This document shows, piece after piece, positions 1 through 11,700 of a stretch of DNA of 64,000 nt (position 1 is its first letter; each line of letters begins with the position of its first letter). A model generated the notes under the pieces. That model saw only the letters and a program-made list of their open reading frames with translations, searched no databases and was not told the DNA's origin. Position numbers and translations under genes: made by a program. This DNA is from Watersipora subatra (taxonomy: Eukaryota > Bryozoa > Gymnolaemata > Cheilostomatida > Watersiporidae): assembly GCF_963576615.1 (NCBI RefSeq), contig NC_088708.1, forward strand, positions 6,386,001 to 6,450,000, read 5' to 3'.

Positions 1-48
1 TACATGGTTAAAATAAGCACAAAAAACACACTGAGCTTGTTCACTCAC

Positions 49-1353
49 CTTGCAAACCAAAAAGCAGGCTTGGTGGTAAGCTATTTGAGGAGTTGTATGC
101 CCATGGATTGACAACTGCTGTTAATGCCGCTTGTCTTTGAATTCTTTGCACAGCCTGCATTAAGTCATCTTCTTCCTTCAAGTTATTCGTTTGTTCAGAC
201 TTATGTGCGGAGTCTTCTGATGAGTTTGTAATAGGCTGAGCATCTAACTGCTGCTGTGTAGCCTTGGAATCTATTTGTTGAATATTTGATACCTTTTGGG
301 ACGGATTGGAAGAGTTCTGCATTCTGTTGTCAACCTGCACACAATAAATCGTTTGAAACAAAAACTTTTATAAATTTAATGAATCATTATTATTCAAAAC
401 TTACTATTGATTTAACAAATTGTAAGGTCTGATGCTGCTTTCATGCAAAAATAATTTTCTAAGTTAAAAAAACTTTTGAATGTATTTATAAAGTTTCGTT
501 GATTGGCTGAATAAGATTTTTATCAATTTTTTTATCTGATATTTTTGAGCTTGACTGTTTGCTTATTGTTTTGCAAAGTTATTATAGTGCAGCAGCGTGA
601 TGCAACTTTTTATCTGACAATAAAAAAGATCGATTAGAATGTATCCAGAAATCTGCAGTCAGTGTGATTTAGCTTAAGTTTAGCTACGATGGAGCATTAA
701 TAGCGCTTAATTTATCAACACTTGATGAGTTTGTACTTGATCTCTCTAAATGGTTTCTTATCATCACATTGTCGTTAATAGTAATAACCAAACATTTTCC
801 TACATAAACTGTGCCTTGACTTCCACGCTTTCAAACTATAAAATGACAGCAAAGTTTTTATGACAATTTTTTATAGCTCTGTTGCGTATTATTACCATAT
901 GATACTGTTGCTGGCTTGGTTGACAATAAACTTAATTATTATTCTTTGATTATTATTATTCCATTATTATAATTGTTATTCTTACAGTGGACCAAGTTGA
1001 CTGAAAGAGTCTTATGAATACATAAATTTTTTGCCATTAAATAAAAGAATTACATCAGTCAAATGAGAACTAATTTATACTACTGGATAAAGCTTGTGCT
1101 TGTAAAATGCATCTGCTAGCAAGTTCTAAGCAACGTAGAACATTTAATTAGAATATTTCTTAAAACTGCTTGACTAACAGCACACAAAAAACCTTTTTTT
1201 CAACCTATATAGAGCAATAAAATATCGCGCATATTGATAAAGTCCTACCTGTATTTTTTGTCTTTTTTCCGAGACGGATGTTTCATTGGTTTTCTGAAGA
1301 ATGTCATCGATAGTGAACCGCACATTTGTCTTCGCTTGGGTTATTTTGTCCAT
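49..1353 (-). CDS. Eh1-motif protein, 5' part only (putative homeobox/NKL-type transcription factor)
   Basis: Two exons can be joined: 1249-1353 (start codon at 1353, donor gtagga) and 49-334 (acceptor gtgcag, donor gtgagt). The first ends in phase 0 and the second ends in phase 1, giving 130 residues before the gene leaves the window. Exon 1 encodes VRFTIDDILQKT at about residues 11-22. This fits the Eh1 Groucho-binding motif found near the N terminus of many homeobox and forkhead repressors. Exon 2 is polar and Gln/Ser-rich, with a short basic helix-like stretch (AVQRIQRQAAL) and then NPWAYN. No DNA-binding domain lies inside the window; it would be further left. Seen: the splice sites, phase and motif. 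Inferred: a repressor transcription factor, possibly NKL homeobox. Other Eh1 families remain possible. Confidence 0.6.
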
Positions 1354-4300
1354 TTTTTATGTCCTTCTTACTCCACAGTATCTTTAACAATGAAAACAAA
1401 TCACTACCTCTGTGTATTTATAACAAGGTTTACCCTCGACAACCGAGCGCAACCTTAAGCGCTCTTTTTAACTCGAGAAAAGAAAGAGCCAAGTATAATG
1501 AATAATGTAAACATACTTGTTAGTTGCAGGGTGCTCATAGACGATTATCTCTCTTACTGTCGCTGTGTGCATTACATCACTGAATATATTACAATGTATA
1601 CAAGGGCACACTTGTAAACAACTAAGAAAGACATTTCCAGTTCATTTACATACGCGTGTCAAAAATGCAATAAAGCTAATTTTTATTCTGGCTGATGATA
1701 CAATTGGAATATTAATAAAGCCTTTTACCGTTGTGAAGTGCTGTCATAAAGTGCTGCACGCGAGAAGCGAAAACACTTCGCTAGAGAATTAGTCAAAGTT
1801 AAGTAAAGGCTAATGAATGCTAGCTCTGGCAAGACCTTGAGCTTATTGTCGACCTAAAATGAATCATTCTTTGTATTCCCGTGGCTGTTTTAGCGGCTGG
1901 CAGCATGTCAAAACTTTCCTTCTGTTGCAAAATAGACCTTTCTACTCCCCATTTTGCAGATCTACTTTAAATGAGTAATAAAAATGTTAAGCTGCGCAGA
2001 CAATGTCACCAGAATCCAAACTATAGATTTGTTTCGCAATTCAAGTTGAACAGTCCTGTAAAAAATTTTGTAAATAACACAAAAATGGCCAACTTTTGTA
2101 CCGCGTAATTTTACAAAACATTTCTTAAATTTTGAATTACAACAGAAAGCTTTGTCGTAGCATGGCAAGCTTTGGTTACATTTATAATCATTTTAACAAG
2201 ATTTAACATTGAAATGCGATATAGGCTATATTACGTAATGCATTATTTGTAGCTTATCATATATGTCTTATAACATATGCAACATAATATAAGTAATATA
2301 TAATATACAACATAATATAATCAAGCATAATATAATGTTATATAATAAAATTAAAAATAATATAAAATGGTTTGATATGATCTAATTCAATATAGTGTAA
2401 TACAATGTAATACGTAATATAATTTAGTATTATGCTGTATAATATAATAAACCACAATATAATACGATAAAAATAATATAATATCTAATGTAAAAATATT
2501 TCTTTAAAGTTTGGGAGCCAACAATTGAACCGCCTAGAAATAGCTTGAGAAAAAGGGTATTTAAGAGAAAAACCCTTAAGAATCCTTTAAAAGTTTTTAA
2601 AGTTTTGATAGGTAATCAAAATTTACTTGATATATTTATTATAAATATTATTATATTAGCTTATTAATTTTAATATAGAAGTTTATATTAAAAAACTATC
2701 ATTCAAAATAATGTATTAGATGAAAAGCATATGATTATTTGACAGTTAAATATATTTATGAAACATTAATAAATGCCATCTAATTAATTCAGTTTAATAC
2801 TGGAAGGTTCAGTTGTAAATAGTGAGAATTTCTATATTTTAAGTTTATAAATAATAAATAAGCTTTCAGGTACTTGTAACTAAATCTCAGACAAATGAAT
2901 TATTAAACATGGCCAGATAATTGAAGTATCCGACTATTGAATGAGGAGACAATCTCCTGCAAATAGGACTTAGAACACTAACCTTTTCCTTTCATAACGT
3001 ACAGAGACAGTTTTATAATTGATTTTAGAGAAAAATCTCAGCCTAGCTGGCGTATTGAGAGGCTTGAGGATAAGAAAGAGAGGAGAGAGTTGATGCTAAT
3101 GGATATAAGCTCGTCTGTAAATAGACAGTTATTCACTGCGACACTCGAGTTCTTAAGCTGACAAGTGATCGTACAACAAACTTTATGTTCAGATTTCTTT
3201 GCACAAAAGGAGATAACGAAGTGGTTTTCTTAAATATTTAATTACAGCATGTAAGTGATAAGTGTGTGTAAAGAATCCACCTGTCGTCTCTTATTGGCTA
3301 TGAGAAAACCACAGGTCTAGCATAAAATATCATGCACAAACACCTGAGTTGGTGACAGAAGGTATCCTCTTCATCCTCGAATGTTCTGTTCAGACGCATT
3401 GAGTTGTCTATTAGAGTGATGCGGTAGACATAAACTGCAAAATATGGCTACCTAGTAACTGGTTATTTGACTAGCATTTGAAGTCACTGCTCGCTGAACT
3501 CAGCTAATAGTATTTGCCTCAAAGCTAAATTATGTACAACTGCCAAACTATTTCATGCTCCGTCGGCAAATCTTAGACCCGAGAAAGTTTTTGATGGCAA
3601 TAATTCTAAAATCCTGTCCCTTTTATTTACACTCACATACTTGTTTTTCAAAAAAATATGTACAACATACCATCATAGTAATTCAAAAGGAATAAGTTAT
3701 CGACTCATGCAACACATAGCCATCGCCTAATAGCCTCAGAGCCAGACAACTCTTCCAACTGGTTCTCACTAAAATACTTTTATAGTCTGACAATGCTAGT
3801 TCTCAAACTAACTTATTAACAACTCAAAAGACACTTTAAAGATTCTGTTTGCAAGAACACAATCTTTGCTCTGATTATGTAAAAATTCTGCAGATAAATT
3901 TGTGTTATGAAATGAAATCTTCACATGATTTATATTTTTGGGGTTTTCTCGTCTGACCTGCTAAAGCTTGAGATAAGCAGTTGTTATTCAGGTTAAAAGG
4001 TCAAATTTAATAGCATTTGTATAACTCCTGCTTCTATAGCTATTTAAAACAAAGGATAGTCGGTTATTGGCTTCAAAATTTGGACATTTCATTGCAAATT
4101 GATACAGTATTTAAAACATATAAAACAGTTTGAAAAATGATTGAAAATATGACTTTGTAAGAACTGCCTTAACAAACATATTGTTGGTTAGAGATGATGA
4201 CACTGACAGCTACAGAAGCTTTAGGAATAGTTTTATGTCTTTATAACCTCTATGATCTACTATTACGCTTGTTGCACAAAACTGATTTTATAAGCTTTTT

Positions 4301-5150
4301 GGCTCCTCACACAATTCAAATGTTTTAGCCAATAGACACTTTACCTCTTAAAAGGTTATTATTGTATAATTTATTAAATTACCAATTGTATTATTTCATT
4401 GTAGCATGTTTAATTGTTTCCTGCAGCAGTAATGCTAATTACGGATGATCCATGTAAACATCTTCTCTTCTGGCTTTTGTCTCATTTTTTAATCTTCAAT
4501 TTCTCAGTTATCAAGTGTCTTGTTTACAGTCTCAAAATGGTCAATCTGAAAACAATTTGTGATATTCGTGAAGCTTATGCACATTGCACTTCCCACTTCT
4601 TGACTTCATCCCTACGTAAGAATAAATGGTAAAAAATACTAAAAATACATGTACAGTGTAATCAATGATATACAGCCTGGGGGCAGTATAGGTATCATTG
4701 GTGTTATGTACATGTACTTGTCATGAAGCATTAATGAAAATTAGGAGTTGCTATACTTCGTTAGTGTTTAGTAGAATAGTAGACATTTAAAACATCGGTA
4801 TTATACTCAATTTAGTTTAATGACATAATAGGGTTCATCCTTTTATAAGCCGAGTACATAAGAAAAACGTTTTTCATAGACATTCACATAGACTCGAAGA
4901 AATTCGTTCGGAAGTCTTTTCGACGAATGACAGTAGCAATGCTGAAGTTGTATTAGGCCTAATAACATAACTTGGGGAATTTGGCAAAGATCGATTGGGT
5001 ACACCAAATAATTTACTAGCGATCGTAATAGGCATAACAAGAGACGATTTCGTTCTACGCACTGCAAAAGGTACATGTGGTTTTCGACTTAGTCATAGCT
5101 GGTCTTTTAATCGAATGAGTTTCAATAATTAAGAGGAAAGTCCGTATAAT
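1354..5150. other. intergenic region between two divergent genes
   Basis: This spacer separates the minus-strand Eh1 gene from the plus-strand CCPG1-like gene, so it holds both promoters. I see no convincing exon. About 2230-2500 is a cryptically simple AT-rich tract built from irregular taatataa-like words. The short open frames here (for example at 1565, 1962 and 4414) have no acceptable splice context or protein pattern. Confidence 0.6.
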
Positions 5151-5208
5151 CACAAGCTACATATCTGGTTCATCGCAACTTTCCGTTCAATGGATTGCTC
5201 TATATTTG
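5150..5208 (+). other. possible 5' untranslated exon of the CCPG1-like gene
   Basis: A strong donor (TTTG before gtaagt) closes a stretch at 5208, and a good acceptor (tttttgtag) opens the next exon at 5687, 42 bases before the chosen start codon. The left end of this exon is a guess. It contains ATG at 5190. Read through the splice, this opens an eight-residue upstream frame that stops at 5694, before the main start. Confidence 0.4.
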
Positions 5209-5728
5209 GTAAGTTCTCATACTTGATAGTTAAAAAATGTATATGTGCTCATACAAGCTATATTATTTACTTACTGCAAGCAGGTAGCTCGTTTTTTTAT
5301 AAGCAGGCATTTTGGTAACCGCCTATGCTCATGCACTCATTGTTATATACATTTTAACAATTATTAATCATATTCACCAGTAAATGCACCAAACTAGTCT
5401 AAATTGTTAATGGTTGTTAGAAGGCATTAATGTTACGATATAAAACTGCTATAGCTATTTTGGCTTATCATATATTTATACTGAATGTTTCGAGAGCTTT
5501 AGCGCTGTTGACTTGTATTATAAGTTCTGACACTGTATTGTATCAACTAATTACTAATTCTTCTGCAAGTGTAATGTAAAATTTACACATGATTGTCTGG
5601 TTTTTTAATGATTTAAAGTTATTTCTGTCTATCGTGGATTTTGTGTACCTAATTGTTTAGTTGATTTTTGTGATATATTTTTGTAGAACTCTGAGCAACA
5701 TATGTAGAAATATTAAAATATTCCTATT

Positions 5729-8700
5729 ATGTCGGGTAAATCTGTGACTGGTTTGCATCATGATTTTTCTGGCACTCACACCCCAATGATGGATTCAAGC
5801 TGTGAGTTTGTGAACATCGGTGATGAAGATATTGAGGATGCTAGAGTGCATGCTTCTGCACTTGCTTCTGATGGTTAGTTGCAAATTTTAAAGTAACTTT
5901 TGGACATTCACAATAATGGCTCAAAATTGTTATGTATCACTTAGTTAATATTTATTAGTGTTGGTAAGCCATAAATGGTCTTGGTTATGGTTTTATGATG
6001 CATATAAAACAGCATGCGTGCCTTTGTAGAGTTATATCTCATGCCTTCCAATATGCGCAAAATTACTTTATCGTAACGTATGTAAAATAAATGACCTCGA
6101 AATAAGATGTAAAGAAGAGGGCTAACAATAGTATACATACTGAATAAAGACTAATGTTATGTGGCCCACCTTCAGCATAGGATCCCTTGCTACAAGTTTT
6201 AGTTGCCTCAAAATGCCATTGCAAATCTTTTGTTTAAGCAAAGTGTAAGATAATTCACTGCGTTTTGCCATTCCTTATCTAGTTTTAAAAATAATCAAAC
6301 ATGCTCTGCCCATTCTTCATAATGTTGAGTGTGAGTATGGCATGCACAAATTGTAATGGTAACCAATTATACGAGTATCAATTGGACATTTTAGACAGAG
6401 AGAGAGAAACCATCATGGTTCCATCTGATAATTTCACAGCCGAAGCTAACAGGGATGAGGAACTCAGGCATTTAATGGATATTTTGTAAGTCTCAGTTGG
6501 TAGTACTGCTACTCAAGTTGTGTTCTGATGAGTAACCAAACCTCAACTAGCAGAAGGCGTGTCTCATTACTTATACTACTCACCGCTGCTCAACTAGCAG
6601 TAGGCATGACTCATTACTTATACTACTCACCGCTGCTCAACTAGCAGTAGGCATGACTCATTACTTATACTACTCACTGCTGGACACGACATTGAGTCTT
6701 CTGACAACAGAAATGTATAATTGAAGCATCTCTTAGCTTTTGATTGAAAAGTTTTCTAAGGTTTTGCATTGCTCTTGTCTTTCAAAGCAGAGACAGCTCC
6801 ATCCATAGATTCTTTCTGATGAAGTTTGTTTTAAAAGCTTTTAATATTAAAATTTAGTCGGGTCTGTTTATGTTTCTATATTCGAAGTGGGATGAGGCAG
6901 CTAAGATTAAAAATACTGTATATCAGATATTGCACACAATGCTCATATATAATAAATCTCTAGAGCTCTAAGTCTCACAATAATAACTCCTTTTGCCAAC
7001 TACAGGGTGATTCTCATTCACTTTTTTACAGTTGAAAGTCAATCATAACAGTAATTGTTTGGGTTGATAAATGCTTCAAGGAATACTTAAACATTACCAG
7101 AAATTCATCAGTGATTGGGCTTAACAACATAATCAATACTGTATATATAGCCTAAGAGGTATATATGGTGTTCATAGCCTGAGAGGTATATATGATGTTC
7201 ATAGTCTGAGAGGTATATATGGTGTTCATAGTCTGAAAGGTATATATGGTGTTCATAGCCTGAGAGGTGTATATATAGTGTTCATAGCCTGAGAGGTATA
7301 TATAGTGTTCATAGCCTGAGAAGTATATATGGTGTTCATAGCCTGAAAGGTACCGTATATATGGTGTTCATAGCCTGAGATGTATATACCGGTATGGTGT
7401 TCATAGCCTGAGATGTATAAATAGTGTTCATAGTCTGAGAGGTATATATAGTGTTCATAGCCTGAGATGTATATATAGTGTTCATAGCTTGAGATGTATA
7501 TATAGTGTTCATAACCTGAGATGTATATATGGTGTTCATAGCCTGAGAGGTATATACCGGTATGGTGTTCATAGCCTGAGATGTATATATAGTGTTCATA
7601 GCCTGCGAGGTATACCAGGTATATAGTGTTCATAGCCTGAGATGTATATACCGGTATGGTGTTCATAGCCTGAGATGTATATATAGTGTTCATAGCCTGA
7701 GAGGTATATATAGTGTTCATAACCTGAGATGTATATACATGTATAGTGTTCATAGCCTGAGATGTATATACAGTGTTCATAGCCTGAGATGTATATATGG
7801 TGTTCATAGCCTGAGAGGTATATATGGTGTTCATAACCTGAGAGGTATATATAGTGTTCATAGCCTGAGAGGTATATATAGTGTTCATAGCCTGAGGGGT
7901 ATATATGGTGTTCATAGCCTGAGAAGTATTAGAGAAATAATAAATATAGTGATTATTACGTATGGGATAGATTTGAGAATGTTACAAATGTTAGACCATG
8001 TTCTTGCTAAATAAACCGTTCTAAGCTTTCAAAGCATATAAAATACATTTACATATTAAGATACTGATATCAGTGGAATGTTAGCCGGACTCCTGTTGAT
8101 AACGCTGCCCCTAATCATCTGGTAGTGCACTATGGTTTGTCTACTTTGTGTTTGCTTGTGAAAACCATATAAACTCTGCTTGCTTAGCAAAAGTTGTTTT
8201 TTGGACAGGCAAGAGAGGGTGAGGTCAGGTTCCCCAACCCACAGCGTCGGATCTACAGGTGAGTTGTGACCAGACTATTGTGAAACCACTATGGGTGTTC
8301 AGGAGTGTTATTGCTGTGTTGTATAAGAAAGGAGTCAGTACACTGTTGTCGTTAGCTAAGAGTATCAAGCTATGGAAAGTTAGCTACTTCTCTCTATTCA
8401 CTAATTATCATTTGAGCAATGGCAGCGGTAAATTGTGTGTGTTACGTGTTCATCGCTCATTACTTGATAAAAATACCACAACTGATGTGTAATGAGCTCA
8501 GTGGCTCCTTAAGGTGCTTCCTGTTGAAAGATGAATCGCGTTAGATACCGAGTGTGATGATGTGTAATTGCGTATTATATAGATCATGTAGAATATAGGT
8601 CAGTTATATCTGCTTTGCTGCGCCTCCTGCTGACCTTTTGTATGTTTACTTGCGTAAAGATTTACATTGATCTGCCACCTGCGCGTGTGTACCATTGATG

Positions 8701-11700
8701 GATATACACAGGCTGGTGTAGAGTGTTCCCCTAAGCTTTTAATTCACATTCCTTGCCTTTTTCTCAACGAGTTGTTTACAATCATAGATGCGTGTCCAAA
8801 CTAAACTGTTGTTTGTTATTGTATCTGTCTATACAATATTTTTTTATGCAGCTTTTTGAGACAAGTTAGTATGTAATATTAAACAGGCAGGCTGTTTACA
8901 GTATCTGAAATATTTTTGATGTAGAATGATGTTTCGATGTTCCTTCATAATTGATTGAACCTTCCTGAAGTCTTGATACACTATTAACATACAAAAGCTT
9001 GTGTGCATTTATGAAGTATATTTTACAGTTTGCAACAATTCGTAGCATTATATATGTCAGTGTGTTTAAACCAGGTCGTTTATGGCAATCATACAGTCTA
9101 AAGTTGGACTCAGAGACAATACTTGCTGGCCGCTACTTTATGTTCTCACATGAATGAATGTTATTTACCTGTCATTACCTTTTGTTGAGGAATCCGATAG
9201 GCTGTGCATTTAAATCAAATTTAATTGGCTGCTCCTGTAATTAATTCTATTAACCACCTCTGAGAGGAAATTAAACATCCGAAGCAATTTGAGTATGTAA
9301 ACAGGTGCATTACAACTCGCATTGCGGTTTTTAAACTTGGCTGCCAATTTCGTATATCCAAATATCTTTATTTTAGCATCCTTACTCTACAACTGTGCAT
9401 GAGAATTCCCCTTTATTGCGAGAGATCTCTCCTTTACTGCGGAGGATTTTTCTCTTGCTGCATGAGATTTTCCCTTACTGCGAAAGAATTCTGCCTTCTT
9501 GCGGGAGAATTCTCCTGCACAGTTTTCTTTGCCATTTGACTTATAGGAACATTTTTGTTCATATTCATTCAAGGATCTTTGTTCTGGTTGAAACTAGGTG
9601 ACTTGTGACGATATACCTGAGGGCATGAGTTGTAACTCTTTACTCCTTTGAATACCTGATTGGTCGATGACAAGGCTACTCTGCTAACTGGTAAATTGTA
9701 ATTACACTAGGTTAGTGCAGTAGAAGGGGGCTTTACAGGAAATGTCAGCGCAAGTAATAGCTGAACTAATTCCCTGCGCTTTTGGCGTAAAGAGTAACCC
9801 TGGATCATGTTATGGTTTTTTATGTAGACTCAGACTTTGTTCGTCTGAAGGACACAGAGGAACTCGAGGTATCCCACAATTCCAGCGGTGCCGCCGTGTC
9901 AAGATTTAATATCATAGTGAACAGAGATGCCAATGATCTGGAGTTGTCAGATGAGGAAGATGAAGGTGAATCACGCTAGTATACACTTGGTTACCAATAG
10001 CAACTCAGCATTCTTTAGTGGGGGGATGCTATACCCTTCGTTATGCTGAGAGACCCAGATGTTATAATAACCTGTGCTATGCTGGTGGGCCTACACTGAG
10101 AGTGTGGGTTTATGCATGTTACGCTATATCCAGCTATATATATAGAATAAGGATGAGAATATATATATAAACTAGCTGTGCCACCCGGCGTTGCCCATGT
10201 AATAGAAGAGTCTTTGGACAGAAAATTGATTTGTATTTAACATATAACAACATTTGCCATTATAACTTTCAAAGTACATATCATGAGAGAAGTCTGTTGT
10301 GTAGTTGAAATAAATTAAGAGAAAAATAAAAACAACTGTGAAGGTTTTAAAACTTTGTCAAACAACTGTACCTTTCAAGCTAGTAGCCTGGCATATTGCC
10401 AATGAAAAACTCCACTAAGCTAGTTAATAAGGTTAGGCTTCCAATGACGGTAAGCCATGACTTCGAGTCTGTATTGTTGTCCAGCTCAGCTGTTCTAATA
10501 ATAGCTATAGCCGGATTTCTAATAGACGGATTTCCAACAGACAGACTTTGAGAAATATATATATAGATGTATATCCTTGCATTATATTTTATAACGCAAA
10601 GAATGTAGATATACCGTACTTTTCGAACTATTAGCCGCTACTTTTTTCTGATGATTTGAGCCATGCGGTTTATATAAGGGTGCGGCTAAACTGTAGCTTT
10701 TTCTTTCACCGCTAGGGCGCATTAACGGGAATCTCCAATTAGTGCGCTTCTAACGGTGAAAGAAAATACGAAACAATGCTTCACGGTACTGTTCCGTAAG
10801 GCACTAAGTAAAAAAGCATCGGATAATACGAAACTGTGCCGTTCGTCACTGTTCCGTTTTAAACAGCAAAGTTGCTGCCATGTTAAAAAGCACAGTCTTG
10901 AGTTCTGCGGCCTATACAAAGGTGCGGCTTATGTATTGTTTTATTATCATTTTTTGGAAAATAAAGCAGATGCGGCTTATATAGGGGTGCGATTTATAGT
11001 CCGAAAAGTACGGTATTCTTTGTGTTATAAAATTTTCACTGTTGTTCCTTAGCTTTAATGGTAAAAAGACGTCTTTGTTTAATCGTTACACTAGGTAAGT
11101 GTAACGTAGGTTCTACATATGGCTAAAAATATTTTTAGTTGATTTCAATTGGCTGATACACTTACTAGCAGACATGTTTTTAAGGTTTTAAAAATGACTT
11201 GATGCAACCCAATTCGCATCAAAAAATTAGCAATTCAATTCCCAACTCCTTTGCATCATAGATCAGGTAAGAATTGATTTGTTTCAATTCAATAAGCAAG
11301 ACACCACATCTTAATTCTCAATTCTTCAGCTATCTTAACTTCCAATGAATCAATTCAATTCATTTTTTCAGACAAATCAATTCTCTATCAATTCACCACC
11401 TGCCCACTAGCTAACCTGCTCAGCCTTTGCTCTGATTAGAAGTTGCTCACCCACACAAATGTTGTAGGGTAACTCCTATGCAAAACAAGCTTTGAAATAA
11501 AATAAACATTGATCAATGCAGCTTTTTTCCATCATGCACTTGGTGGTTACATTTACAAAATAGAAACATAAAGTTTGATAAAGTTGCTATTGGGGCGCAT
11601 GATGATGCCCCCATGACTAAATACATGTTCCACCCGGGGCACTGGTTGCAGGTGGAGTGCATAGAATCACCTTAATTTCAGCCAACTTATACATCTGCCC

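Noticed and set aside
6395-6485. Possible exon between exons 1 and 2 of the CCPG1-like gene (attttag acceptor, gtaagt donor, open frame)
   Set aside because: Joining it to exon 1 leaves phase 2, and exon 2 then hits a stop. Direct joining of 5873 to 9828 restores a conserved motif.
8200-8257. Alternative first exon ending in a strong donor (atctacag before gtgagt)
   Set aside because: There is no start codon in frame with exon 2 and no clear promoter. It could be an alternative leader, but nothing supports it beyond the donor.
10756-11052. 98-codon plus-strand frame
   Set aside because: It lies wholly inside the ACCGTACTTTTCG MITE and runs through its terminal repeat.
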